Shown: positions 44,806 through 56,640 of the stretch, in pieces
Numbering within the stretch: the first letter of the stretch is position 1
How the letters are laid out: the number at the start of each line of letters is the position of its first letter
Assembly: GCA_015680685.1 (NCBI GenBank)
Contig: MNCI01004469.1
Location: 62,001-126,000, forward strand
DNA length: 64,000 bases
Direction of reading: 5' to 3'
Source: Gnetum montanum
Taxonomy: Eukaryota > Streptophyta > Gnetopsida > Gnetales > Gnetaceae
Translations under genes and position numbers: made by a program
Notes under the pieces: model-generated
What the model was told of the DNA's origin: nothing
The model's database searches: none
Seen by the model: only the letters and a program-made list of their open reading frames with translations

Positions 44806-45698
44806 TGAAGAGTCATAGTTTGGTTGGATGCGTTGATGAGGCCTCATCGACTAGGTCTCGTCAACGTAGCCTCGTCAACCCATCGTATCATGTGTTAATG
44901 AGGCCACATTAATGTAGTGTCTATTTTCAACTATAAATACATGCCTACCAACTGCATTTATGGCAATAGAGATTTTTTAGCAATAAATCTCTTGCAATTT
45001 GTTTAATTAAGAGTTAGAATTTTCCTCCTAAGTGCCTGTAGTAGGAGTTATTGAGTGTATGTTTCTTTATTCGAGCATTGTTGTACCTAAGCATGATAGT
45101 GGATGTGGCAATAAAGACGAGCTTTCTAATAAACCTTGCAACACTTTGGATAGATTAAATATTTTATTTATGCATTTAATGTTTTCAATTATTTATTAAA
45201 TATTTTTCAGTAATTAAGTTAATGATGTAATTAAGTAAGGATTAAACACATAAGTATGGTTGCTTCAAGTGTAACACGTATTCGCTTGGTAATCCCAACA
45301 ACGTTATCACTTGGTACATCCAGTAGAATAGTGCTTGGTCACCTAGTATTGGGTACATGGGTTTAGGAAGTGTGTGGAAAATGGGAATGCTTATGTTAGG
45401 ACTAGTTAGACACTAGTTAATTAGTTAATATAAATTAGTTAATCCAATCACTTTTATCTCCCTTTAAATACCAAACCATAAAATATAAAATGATACAAAT
45501 CAGATGTCTCAATTACACTTAACCATACCAATGTACGTCACGAATATAGTTGGGAAGACAATGATTAACCTTAAAGCAAAATTCACTTCCTAGAAGACTA
45601 GTGCACTGGAAACTACAAAGTCCATGGAATTCAACAAGATCATGCATGAATGCTTGTGATTTGTATGGTTAAGTGTAGGGATACCTCTCTATTCATCA
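44806..45698 (+). repeat. Element B 5' LTR
   Basis: 893 bp, TGAAGAGTC...ATTCATCA, repeated at 61103-61958. U3 contains the near-palindrome GTTGATGAGGCCTCATCGAC (about 44832-44851) and further CGTCAACG/CTCGTCAAC motifs. The TATA-like box is CAACTATAAATACATG near 44930. Confidence 0.85.
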
Positions 45699-45699
45699 A

Positions 45700-45717
45700 T
45701 GGCATCATTTCTAGGGA
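45700..45717 (+). promoter_or_regulatory. B primer-binding site, tRNA-Asp-like
   Basis: TGGCATCATTTCTAGGGA, one base after the LTR. It aligns with TGGCACCATTACCGGGGA of element A; differences are mostly transitions. Confidence 0.6.
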
Positions 45718-45854
45718 CTTGTTTTGTTGAAAGGTGTGCTATTTAGGTTTAATTAAATACCATTAATATCATTGTATGAACCTCAAAGTCAATATCATTC
45801 TTGCTATACATAAAATTATAAAAGCACACTAATAATTTTATTTTGTTTTACAAA

Positions 45855-47670
45855 ATGTATTCTTCTTCTCACAAGCACAAATATGTCAAACTATTGGTTC
45901 CATAGGAATGCAAAGTGGTATATACTCATCTAGATCAGTATGTACCAGAATTCACCTTCATCCAACATTAGGATGAACAACTGCAATGGCGTGATATGGA
46001 GGGCAACATTGTCTTGCCCCCCAATCGATCTATGCCTAGGATGCTATTTCAAACCCTTAAGAAGTTGGGCATTGCAAATATTTACAAAGAATACGTTGTG
46101 AACGGTTATGACACTTGGAACTATTATCCCATTGAAACACAATGCAACTGATATTGACATTAGGAGAAGCTCCAGGAAGCTACAAAGGAAAAAAATTTCA
46201 CTAATCTCTTGTTCCTACTAGATCAAGATGACAATGAGAATCCTTCCTTTGAAGGTTATCAACATGAAGATTCTCCACCCCCTGTTATTAGTGATGAGGG
46301 TGTGAACATGACCTATAATCCATTATTCAAAAACTAGGTTCAAGAGAAAGTGACAACCAAGGTAGGGACTTGGGCAAGCATCACAATAGCAAGGGATCTA
46401 AGCATGAGAGCCATCATAAGTGAAAAAGTGGTGGTGGACACTATGGTGGTGGTGGTGGTATCCTCCTCATCCAATTTTGAACATTCCTCTTCATCCGATG
46501 GTTCTCATATAAGTCATTATCAAAATAATCATGATGAAGGTGATCAATGAGATAACAATGACTGTGAAGACCACCAAGACTGAAGGGATGGTTGAAACCA
46601 TCATTAGCATCATTGACATAGTGATGATGATGAACCTTTGTTGGCAACTCAAAATATGCTCAACATTGTAGAGCTAGTTAGAATTCCAACCTGGCATATG
46701 AAAGATACCAGATTAAGTGGTTAGACATGAACAATATTCTAGGATTTAAGGGTGAATACAATTTTGATCCATAGACACATCTAGAAGCTTTCCATGATGC
46801 ATTTGCCTTACAAAACATAGAGAATGAATGGCAGAAACTCAAACTCTTCCCTTGGACATTCATCAAGGTAGTTGAAAGCTAGTATCGGTGTTTGGAGCTG
46901 GAGTCTATCCATAGATGGAATACCATATTAGAGCTATTTCATGACAAATACCAAACGTACTCCAGAGTGTCTAATCTGAGAAGGTAAATTCAAGGCAAAA
47001 AATGAGGAACACATGAACCCTTGGATGCTACAATTGGTAGATACTATTCACTCTTACATTGATGCCTTGGTCATGGTTATTCTTAGAGGGAACAACTTTA
47101 CCACATCATAGACAGACTCAGAGTAGAAACTAGAAGAACTCTTGGGGTGTATTCCCAAGGGAGATTATCTGAATTGAGAGCTCATTAAATCCAAAGGTTA
47201 ATTAAGCAAGTAGCAAAAGAAGAAGGTGAGCTATGAAAAAAGGAAAGTGCAAAAGAGTATAATAGGGATCCTTCCATTAGAAAATGGAAGGTCTGATTTT
47301 ATGACAAGGAGGAGTCACCACTTGATGAAGTGATGAACAAGAAAATCTTGCACATCCAAAAATTTGTTTCTAATATTTTAGCAAAGGTTGATAGATTATG
47401 GGACGCTTTGGATAAAAAATTTCAAACTGCTATGAAGATTACTGAAGAATCCAAAGAGTAAAATAGTGATCATAACCATAGAAGGTGAAAAAAATCAGAA
47501 CATGCCTACCAAAGAGGTAAGGGAAAAGTTGTTGCTGTAGAAGAAATTGTCAAAACTGACTTTGATGATGAAACTAATTGTAACATTTATCAATATGAAC
47601 ATACAAAGGGTTGCTACCTTGTGGTGTCGCACTTACAAGATTCTAGGGTGTATGCATTGAATCCTTGACT
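45855..47670 (+). pseudogene. gag: B gag
   Basis: The ATG at 45855 (MYSSSHKHKYVK) is followed by YVPEFTF and a 40-codon clean stretch with FQTLKKLGIANIYKEYVVNGYDTWNYY. A Ser/His/Gly-rich spacer (46380-46620) precedes the Gag core at 46690-47200, equivalent to the QTYSRV...LG region of the C family. A knuckle-like CNIYQYEHTKGC lies at 47580-47615, with Tyr in place of the second Cys. Frameshifts and stops throughout. Confidence 0.65.
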
Positions 47671-48329
47671 AGCATGTAGGTAAGCACCTAGATGATTGCA
47701 TTATCCTCAAGGAAATCCAAGGTAGTTCCACCAACAACAATAAGCTTACTATCCAAGTGGAGCTCCTTCACAATCTTATGAACAATACCAATAGTAGTAC
47801 CAACCACAATCATGGAGAATGCCACTACCAAGGTAGAAGTACCCTTATAGGCAACCAGATCCATATGAGTACTATGTTCAGCAACCCGTCCCACTAAGAA
47901 GTTCTGCAAATCATAAATCATTTCAGCATCACTATTACCCTCCATAGTACCACCGAACACATTCATCATTTGCTTCAGCGTAAAACCCATATCCATACCA
48001 GCCTTTACATTTTTATGCACACACAACTCTGCCTTCAACACAGTTACCTCTTGCTCCATCCATGTAGGGTGAGATTCCTCCATAGCTGCAACAACCAAAT
48101 GCTATGAGGGTTGTACATTCAAAATTAGCTTTTTAGCCAAGTGGTTCAAACAATAAATCTAGAAAAATACCTTTCTCTTATCCTAGCAATCCTCTTCAAC
48201 CATCACAACCTAGTCCGGTTGATCAACCTACATCTCCAATACCTTTATGCTCTGCATCAAATACTTTTGAGTGCATTTTAAACCAAGTGCCACCTTGGAT
48301 TCACATTGTAATGCTAGCTCATGTTGTTT
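47671..48329 (+). other. B gag-pol linker, Pro/Gln/Tyr-rich
   Basis: Low-complexity linker in broken frames between the knuckle and protease. A 136-codon frame on the opposite strand (48098-47688) is a by-product of its composition. Confidence 0.45.
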
Positions 48330-48700
48330 CTGACTAGATTAAGGCTAGCGATCTTCCCATGAAAAGATCTGACCTAGGAAGTTCACTCATTTACCTATAG
48401 ATCATTGGACATGAGCCATGTAAGGCTCTTCTCAATTTTTCTTCCAGAGGTAATCTCATCTCCCATGACACGTACAAGGCCTAGAACCTACCACCTCTCA
48501 AGAAGAGTAACATCTATCTAGAATTGGTAGATTAGTCAATTACTATCCCTTTGGGATTAATAGAGAGCATTGTGACCATAGTTTGTGGATGATCCTATCC
48601 TTCTACTTTTTTGGTGATCAAGGTTAAAAAACTACAAAAGTTATTTTCTCATCATTATGGGAAGAGCTTGGTTAAGCATGGTTAATGCATGTATGGGAAT
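48330..48700 (+). pseudogene. B aspartic protease
   Basis: Readable phrases: CKALLNFSSRGNLISHDTYK, NIYLELVD, SITIPLGLIESIVTIVCG, FLVIKVKKL. They line up with the gypsy protease pattern (LLD-x-G-S-x-V-N...; LADRS...P-x-G-x-I-x-D-V). The catalytic D-S/T-G is replaced by N-F-S. Stops confirm decay. Confidence 0.6.
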
Positions 48701-49029
48701 AAGGAACCTTTCTTTAGAAATATCCAAAGAAAATAAATTGGGCAAAATAGAGAAGAAATGTATTCCATGCATCACATATAGTGATAAAAAGTGCAATTGT
48801 ATGTAAAATATTTGGTCCATCAAAAGCACATACATTAAAGCAAGCAATCAATGTGTGCAAGAAATCAATACTCAAAGGTGTCTAAACCTAGCAGCCAAAA
48901 AACAAGAGGGCACCCAATGGATGATAGTTGACTCTGATAGCAACATATTATGCATGGAACCAACTAAGAGCCTAACATGTGCTTATGTTGAAGGCATGGA
49001 AAAAATTGAATAAGTTCATTTCCAACTCT

Positions 49030-50180
49030 TTGATGAAGATGATGATACTTGTTGGGGAGAGTTGGAAGTCCATGATGACTTCAAGCAGGAGCCCCTAGAG
49101 CCCAGAACTTTACTGGTTGGCATGGAATATGCATTTATAAACAATGGTAACCTAGTCATAATTAATGCCAAACTTGCTCCTAAATAAAAAGAAAAATTGT
49201 TAAAGACAATTAACAAATGGCCAACAACCTTTACTTGATCATATCCTAAGCTGACAAGAATCAATCTAAGGATATGTTAGCATTGCATTTACACCAACCC
49301 ATCCATGATGCCTAGAAGGCATCCGCATAGGTAGTTGAACCCCAAATTGAAGTAGATCATCAAATAGAAAATTGAACAACTCCTTAAGGTGGAGTTCATC
49401 TATCCCATCGTGGATAAGTGAGTGGGTTAGCCCACTCATAATTGTGCTAAAGAAAGATGGAAAATGGTGGGTCTGCATTGGCTTAAGTCTATTGAATATG
49501 ATAATGTTTAAAGATCATTTTCCATTGCCATTTTTGAATTAAGTGTTAGACACCATATCCAGACATTATTATTATATCTTCTTGGATGGTTATAGTAGCT
49601 ATAAAAAAATCCAAATTGCACCAAAAGATTAGGCCAAGACAACATTCACAAGTCCTTAGGGAAATTTTTCATATTGTAAGATGCCATTCAGTTTGTGCAA
49701 TGCCCTTTCAACATTTCAATGCTTGGTCCTTAGTATTTTCCAATAGTAGATTGGTAGTGGTGTGGAAGTCTTCATGGATGACTTTTCCATCAATGAAGCT
49801 ACATTTGAGCAAGCCTTGGACTATCTTAAGCAAGTGTTGAAGAGATGTTTAAACAAACTTGTAGTTGAATTGGCAAAAGAGCCATCTCATAGTCCAAGAA
49901 GGCATTGTGCTAAGGCATTGAATTTAAAAAAAAATATTGAGGTAGACCCAAAAAAGATAAGTGTTATCTAAGGAATAACATGCCAACTAGAGACTGTTAA
50001 ATATGTTCAGTCATTCCTTGGACACACTAGCTACTACCAGCGATTCATAGAGAATTTCTCTAAGATCACAAAACCATTGGTGGAGCTTACGAAGAAAGAT
50101 GCATCTTTCATCTAGACTAAGGAATGTGAACATGCATTCCAATAGTTAAAAGAGAAAATTGTAGACAAACCAATCTTATA
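49030..50180 (+). pseudogene. B reverse transcriptase
   Basis: It starts around the WGELEVHDDFKQE / NAKLAPK phrase and continues through several frames. The catalytic segment is open at 49762-49971: EVFMDDFSINEATFEQALDY, with F-M-D-D keeping both Asp residues. The connection region ([20 protein letters not shown], 50010-50065) is a classic gypsy signature. Confidence 0.75.
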
Positions 50181-50570
50181 AGCACCAAACTGGTCTAGAC
50201 CCTTCCACATTATGACAAATGCATCTAACTATGGCTTGGGAGTAATGCTCACACAGATGGACAATAAGAAATGTCCATATTACATTCACTACATAAGCCA
50301 AAGCATTATGGGAGCACAATTAAATTACACCACCATGGAGAAAGAACTAATGGTAGTGGTGTATGCTCTAAAAACATTTAGGTACTATGTGCTTGGATAC
50401 AAAATATTTATGCACATAGACCATAGTGCAATTTGCTTTCTCATGAACAAGCCAACAATGAGTCCTTGTGTCATACAGTGGCTTGTAATCTTCTAGGAGT
50501 TTGATCTCACGATGGTAGGAACCAAGAATGTGGTTGCTAACCACCTTTCCTACTTAAGATGGGATAATAG
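50181..50570 (+). pseudogene. B RNase H
   Basis: A 94-codon open segment at 50212-50496: MTNASNYGLGVMLTQ, LNYTTMEKELMVVVYALKTF, YKIFMHIDHSAICFL. It matches the RT-linked RNase H of gypsy elements. TDAS is altered to TNAS (catalytic Asp to Asn), while the Glu of EKEL and the Asp of IDH remain. Confidence 0.8.
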
Positions 50571-50829
50571 AGAGGAGGAGAGCCCACTCTCTAACTAGTT
50601 TCTAGATGAAATCATTTTTACAAGAGTAATAAGTAAACAAATTCTTGCAGAAACAATATGGTATAATGGCATCCTTACTTATCTTCTTACTCAGGAGGTG
50701 TCACAAGACATTGACTTTAGACAGAAGTAAAAATTTCTTCATTGGGTCAAATACTTTATGGAAATCAATGGATACCTCTACAAGGTGTGTGCTGATGGCC
50801 TAATTCATTGGAGTGTCTTTGATGAAGAT

Positions 50830-51358
50830 CAACTACACATTCTCTAAGATGCCCATGAAGGGCCTTGTAGAGGCCACTATGTAGGAAGACGCATAGTCAT
50901 AAAAATATTAATGGTAGGATACTATTAGCCTACAATCTTTAAGGGTGTCCACCAATTCATCAAGTCTTGTGAAGGTTTTCAACAAGATGGGGGATGACCA
51001 CTTGCATGGAAGGTCCTCAATAGTGGATTCAACCACTAAAAGCTTTTAACATATAGGGTATTGACTTCATGGGTCCCATCACACCCATGTCCAATGAAAA
51101 GGCATATATTATCATAGCAATTGACTACTACAAAAAATGGGTAGAAGTAGCAATTGTTATTGATTATACATCATCCATTGCTGTTAGATTCATACAACAA
51201 AATATTGTAAATAGGTTTGGGATGCCACATTCACTAATTTTTAATAATGGAACTCATTTCATAGGTGCCACTTTTATAAGTTTTATGCAAGGCTTGGGGG
51301 TTGAACATAAATTAACAACAGCTTACCACCCCCAAGCCAATGGTCAAGTAGAGGTAAC
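50830..51358 (+). pseudogene. B integrase, zinc-finger and core, interrupted by element A
   Basis: The H2C2-like finger, EGPCRGHYVGRR...HQFIKSCEGFQ (about 50855-50985), has its last Cys changed to Phe. The core is open at 51069-51358: IAIDYYKKWVEVA keeps the first Asp, SLIFNNGTHF has the second Asp changed to Asn, and YHPQANGQVEVTN keeps the Glu. Element A inserts right after the VEVTN motif. The coding sense resumes at 56083. Confidence 0.82.
51354..51358. repeat. Element A target-site duplication, left
   Basis: GTAAC before the LTR, against ATAAC at 56083-56087 after it; four of five bases agree. Confidence 0.6.
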
Positions 51359-52207
51359 TAATGAACCATGATTTGTCAGGCTCTGATATTGCACCCTCAA
51401 TATCAGGTATGCAATATCACGGTCTCATTAGTGATATCGTATACACGATATTGTGGTTCCTATGTGAGTCTATAAATACACATTTGGGTGCATGGAAAAA
51501 TCATAGGAAAAGTTAGTGTTAGAGTAGGATCTTTTTGTCAATTTCAATTCTTCTCAACTCTTTCCTTAGTGCATGCCCACAGTGTGATGATTCTAATTGT
51601 ACAGAACCTTTATTCAAGTGTGATGTACTTGGACATGTACATGACTGGTAATAAAGATCAAGATTACTTCATCATTGCAGCATTCACTTAGTTTTAATTA
51701 CTTACTTTTATTGTTATTTATCACTTTATTAATTAATATTTCTCTACCCTCATTTGCTATCCCTGTTATTAAACATGGAATGAGTACAACTTAATCAAAA
51801 GTATTTAAGTGTGACTACTTGGTATCCTAGTAGTGTACCTAGGACATGCACTTGGTAATCCTAGTAGTAGTACATGAGGTCCAAGATGTGTACAGATGAT
51901 TAAGGATGGATGCTCATCACACTTAGGCTAGCTTAGATTCTCTTCTCCCTTTCCCTCTTAGCTTAAAAGAAAGTTATTTTCCATTGTCCCTAGGAGTAGC
52001 ATAGTGATAGGAAACACATCATACACCTCACTCTGGACTAAATCATACATGAAAAAGCAAATACTAGTCCATGTGGAAAGATAGTGAACTATGATCAATG
52101 AGTAACTATCTAGATATCACAACTAGTTTATCTGCGGAGTTCAACTAGATTGTGCATGAATGCTTGTATTCATATGTTTGAGTGTAGGGATACCTTGTCA
52201 CTCATCA
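51359..52207 (+). repeat. Element A 5' LTR
   Basis: 849 bp, TAATGAACC... (TGATGAACC in the 3' copy) to CTCATCA. U3 has GATATT/GATATC motifs and TATCAGGTATGCAATATC. TATA-like CTATAAATACAC near 51471. Same family as 3990-4848. Confidence 0.85.
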
Positions 52208-52208
52208 T

Positions 52209-52226
52209 TGGCACCATTACCGGGGA
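52209..52226 (+). promoter_or_regulatory. A primer-binding site, tRNA-Asp-like
   Basis: TGGCACCATTACCGGGGA, the best preserved in the window. It differs from the expected TGGCGCCGTTGCCGGGGA by G-to-A changes only, consistent with CpG decay. Confidence 0.75.
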
Positions 52227-52340
52227 CAATGCTAGTTATCTATATTAGTTATATCATACAAGATCACTGTAACAAAGTATTCACAATATATCTTTTAGAA
52301 AAAAAATTAATTTCAATTAAGTCACACATGGTTCATAACA

Positions 52341-53450
52341 ATGTCTCTCTCACAAGACTATGACAATGCAAAAACTAGTAAGGAAATTCATTGGAGAACC
52401 AAAAAATTATATGATGATGAAGATGAAATTTGGAGTACTCAATCTTATGCAAGGGTCTCATATGTATATCAACGAAGACAACATCATCTGAACTCACAAA
52501 TTCATAACCTACCTAGTGACGATGAACCCTTGCTAGCCACTAAGAGCCTAGTGCATATACAAGAGGCTATTCGAATATCCCATAGGCATATAAAGAAAGT
52601 CATCTACCCAAGCTTGATTTAAACAACTTTCTCAAATTTTTAGGACGCTATGATTTAGATCTGAAACATCATTTACAAGCCTTCCATGATGCCTGTGTAT
52701 GGAACAATGTTGATAATGGATGGAAAAAACTTAAGCTCTTTCCTATGACACTCGTTGGCCAAGAAAAAGTATGGTATAGGTCCTTAAAACCAAAATCAAT
52801 TTGACATTTGCTAACAATTGTAGAACTCTTCAATGAAAGATATCAAACCTATGCAAGAGTATCAGTCTTGAGGAGACAAATCCAATAGTGGAAACAAGGG
52901 CAACATGAACCCTTGGACATGGCCTTAGAAAGATACTATTTGTTGTTAAATAATTGCCTAGGCCATGGGTTCTCCAAGGAAAGGCTAATGTATCACATCA
53001 TGGATGGGCTCCATAATGAAACAAGGGAGACCCTAGGGATGTATGCCCCATGTTAACTATATGAGCTACAAGCCCACCAATTTCAAGAGCTTATCAAGTA
53101 GGTAGCAAAGGAAGAAGGAGAAATGGCTAAATGGGAGAATGTTGAAAAATCTCAATAGGACCAAAATATTAATTTAACAAAGGTCCATAATCATGAAGAG
53201 GAGAAATCAACTCACCTTAAGGAGCTGGAACCATCTTTGCTAGTACAATAATCACTAGATGAAATTGAGGCAAAGATCAATAAGATGACATAATGGATAC
53301 ATGAAAAATGTGGAGAATATGCCAACACTATTAGAGGTAGAACCATGATGAACCAAGAATAGGACAAAAAATCCTTAGACAATCAAAAAGAAGGGTTGAA
53401 GAGAATAAGAACTCAACTGCTATTCATACGTATTAGTGTAACATTTTCCT
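52341..53450 (+). pseudogene. gag: A gag
   Basis: The ATG at 52341 opens 94 clean codons (MSLSQDYDNAKTSKEIHWRT...). A frameshift near 52600 moves into LKFLGRYDLDLKHHLQAFHDAC and then the Gag core: HEPLDMALERYYLLLNNCLG and HIMDGLHNETRETLGMYA (about 52890-53060). The charged block follows (MAKWENVEKSQ, 53122 onward) and a worn knuckle region near 53430. The Pro/His-rich tail seen in C1/C2 is largely deleted. This copy gives the clearest gag start for the family. Confidence 0.75.
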
Positions 53451-54632
53451 GTACGATCACCCCAAAGGTCAATGTCCAATCTTGTCACATTTACATGAGC
53501 ATTGGGGAAGAATGTTACATCTAGAGTTCATACAAAAATATTGTGCTCAATCATAGTGGCAAAGATCCCAGTCGTGGGGGAGGCCACCCTCAAATTGGTC
53601 ACACCCTTCATATCATCCGAACCTAAGTGTTTATCAGGTGCAGCATCCTATTTCTCTAACTAGGTCAACATCCTCTATATTACCACATCATTATCATTCT
53701 CCTAAACACTATCAACCCATATCCTCTCAAACAGGACCCACTAGAAAGACATGCACCCATGCCTGAAGGTAGGTGGCTTCTCTAGATTACACATAAAAAA
53801 AATAAACAAAAAAAAAAACAAAAAGAATAAGAGAGAGTATGCCAAAGTGGTAAAAAAAAGAAAAAAAAAGAGATCAAGACAAAAAGTGCCACAAAGCAAT
53901 TCCAAATCACTCCTCCCTTGAATGAAATGCCAAGTGATCGCATGCTTTATTGCCATGGTACTCTTATGGTTGTCCATCATGGGATGAAACAATGCAATGT
54001 TACTAATCATAGGATGGACTTGGTATTAATTTTGGAGCGACAAGCTAACAACACATTAATCACATCCTACACTTAGGATTCATTGCACCCTGGATCAATT
54101 ACCTCATGTTCCAAGCTCTACAATCCCTTCTATGATTCATCCCATCTTATTGTTCATGTATTTGTGACTCACATCTTGTGTAGCATTGAATTCATACCTC
54201 ATCACAGTGGTATCTACATGTGTGTGTTTTTTGGAACTAGTGTGGATTACATTTAACCCTTCTAGTGCCTACAAACATTTTAAGGTGTAGTCACGCAAGG
54301 GCATTATAGGTTGATACCTACTTTGGGGAGGACTCACTTGCATAACTTTTGTAATTTGTACTTGTTGCACACCACCACATCATTTTATACCCTTCGAGTA
54401 CTTCATTGCCAAATATATTCTTTCCTCAAAACCATTACATGTCCTTTTATGTGTCACCTAAACAAATCAAATCTAACATTAAAATTTTAGGGTAACTTCC
54501 TTGAAAAATTTTCTAACTCTAAAATCATACTAAGCAAAGAATTAAACATTTATTAAAGGCAATGAGTAAGGTATGAAATAATTTAACTTCTTTATATAAC
54601 ATTACTAACAATTGATCTTTGTATGATTGTAG
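53451..54632 (+). other. A spacer
   Basis: No pol. It matches the C1 and C2 spacers in the opposite strand sense. The minus strand has an open frame at 54010-53741 (MISNIALFHPMMDNHKS...), homologous to plus-strand frames 1027-1254 and 9000-9323. A-rich around 53795-53880. Confidence 0.55.
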
Positions 54633-55090
54633 ATGGCCCCTAAAAGAGGACAACAAGGAGGACCTTCTCAAGGGACAACTAAATGCCTAGGGGGAGGCAA
54701 AGGCCAATGACCTCATATAGAACATGTAGAGTAGGAGGCACAATCATTCAACATCCATCAGGGAACTCCTATCACTACAAAATTTGATCAAGAAAAAGGT
54801 GGAGATGTCAGGGACCAAGCCTATGAAGAGGAATAATAACTATTTGTGACATGGCATGTCAAGGCCAATCAAGTTTTTCCATAGCTGCCGTGTTCATGGG
54901 AAATGCCGACTCCATTAACATTGGAACATCAGAATGGATGGCTCATAATCCTCAAATAGAAGAGGAGAAACATCAAGCACTTATTCAATGATATTAATCT
55001 CAAAATCTTGGAGTTCAAGACAAAGGAGAGGCATCCATGGAGGAGCCACCAACACTGGGAACCCCATGAGTCCAATAAGTTTTGTATTCT
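54633..55090 (+). pseudogene. A aORF, short form
   Basis: ATG at 54633, MAPKRGQQGGPSQGTTK. Stops follow, then a jump to the C-terminal block (LFVTWHVKANQVF, LPCSWEMPTPLTL) that in C2 lies about 2 kb further on (FAAxYVKAKQMFWQLRCPWEVLTP). The central ATHILA-ORF1-like and coiled-coil parts are missing, as in C1. Function unknown. Confidence 0.6.
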
Positions 55091-55235
55091 GTGTTTGTGT
55101 CCTAATTTTTTTGTATTCATATCTCCACTATGGCATGAATAAATTCCTAGTCTGTCAATAATTCCATACCTATCCACTGTGTAATTGAATGAACTTGTTT
55201 TCATTTTTTTCAACTCGAGGATAAGTTTTCATTCA

Positions 55236-55247
55236 GTTGTGGGGGTA
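55236..55247 (+). promoter_or_regulatory. A polypurine tract
   Basis: GTTGTGGGGGTA directly before the 3' LTR, preceded by the shared ACTCGAGGATAAGTTTTCAT phrase. Confidence 0.7.
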
Positions 55248-56082
55248 TGATGAACCATGATTTGTCAGGCTCCGATATTCGGTACATGATATCTCAACCT
55301 CACTAGTCATATCGTATACATGATATCGTGGTTCCTATGTGAGCCTATAAATACACAATTGGGCACACGGGACAGTCATAGGAAAGGTTAGTGTTAGAGT
55401 AGGATCTTTTTGTCAGTTTCAATTCCTCTTAACCCTTTCCTTAGTGCATGCCTGCAGTGTGATGATTGTAATTATATGGAACCTTTATTTGAGTGTGATG
55501 TACTTGGACATGCACATGACTAGCAATAAATATTAAGATTACTTCATCATTGCAGCATTCACTTAGTTTTAATTGCTTACTATTATTGTTATTTATTTCT
55601 TTCTTAATTAATATTTCTCTACCCTCATTTCCTATCTTTTTTATTAAACATGGAATGAGTACAACTTAATCATGAGCATTTAAGTGTGACTACTTGGTAT
55701 CCCAGTAGCATACCTAGGACATGTGCTTGGTAATCCTAGTAGTAGTACATGAGGTCCAAGATGTGTATGGATGATTAAGGACAGATGCTCATCACACTTA
55801 GGCTAGCTTAGATTCTCTTCTCCCTTTCCCTCTTAGATTAAAACAAAGTTTTTCTCCATTGTCCCTAGGAGTTGCATAGTGATAGGAAACACATCATACA
55901 CCTCACTCTAGACTAAACCATACGTGAAAAAGAAAATACTAGTCTAGGTGGGAAGACAGAAAAATGTGATCAATGAGTAACTATCTAGATATCACAACTA
56001 GTCCATCTACGGAGTTTGATCGAATCATGCATGAACACTCATATTCATATGGTTGAGTGTAGGGGTACATCACTAGTCATCA
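55248..56082 (+). repeat. Element A 3' LTR
   Basis: 835 bp, TGATGAACCATG...CTAGTCATCA. Close match to 51359-52207; TATA-like CTATAAATACAC near 55346. Confidence 0.85.
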
Positions 56083-56640
56083 ATAACCAACTAGAAGATC
56101 ACAAAAATACTAATGCATATCATTAGCAAATATAGGAAAGATTGTAGTACAAAACTTAATGATGCCCTCTAGGCTTATTATTCAACATGAAAAATTTCCT
56201 ATTGGCTATTCTCCCTAAGAGCTGGTGTACGAAAAACTTCCAACGCTTATGATCCAATCTAAGCTCTATACACTCTTAATAGCCTATGATCCAAATCTTC
56301 ACCTGAGTCTAGCACAAAAAGAAATATTGATCAATCTAAATGTGCTAGATGAAAATCAATTAGTTTCCCTCTCTTTGAATGAGATTCACAAGGCATTTAG
56401 CAAGCAATGTCATAACCTTAGAATATGAAACGTAAAACTTCAACCAAGAGATAAGGTTCTCTACTGGAACCCCACACATGTACTGCAAAAATAAAAATTC
56501 CAAAAACTATGGGAGGGATCTTATATAATTGATAAAACCTATCCCTCTAGGGCCATGATAATTTACAAACCTGAAAGCCCAAATAAAAAGTAGTTGGTCA
56601 ACATCCAACAAGTAAAACCTTTCCTACTTAGTCATGGGGG
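56083..56640 (+). pseudogene. B integrase, C-terminal part (after element A)
   Basis: Resumes with ATAACC at the target duplication and reads into a frame open at 56225-56428. It then gives RDKVLYWNPTHVLQK, KFQKLWEGSYIIDKTYP and QQVKPFLL, the usual region downstream of gypsy integrase cores (DKV...G-x-Y-x-I). This confirms that A split one gene. Confidence 0.65.

Larger units (their letters stand above)
51359..56082 (+). mobile_element. Element A: pol-less Ty3/gypsy-type retrotransposon nested in B integrase
   Basis: 4.7 kb: LTR, tRNA-Asp-like primer site, gag, spacer, short-form aORF, polypurine tract, LTR. The two LTRs are similar and the target duplication is nearly intact. It splits B between the VEVTN motif of the integrase core and the downstream C-terminal region. 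It belongs to the same family as C1 and C2, and like C1 has the internally shortened aORF and no U3-like internal block. Confidence 0.87.

Noticed and set aside
47688-48098. A 136-codon minus-strand frame inside element B
   Set aside because: It is the opposite strand of the Pro/Gln/Tyr-rich gag-protease linker; no domain, and no counterpart was noticed in the other elements.
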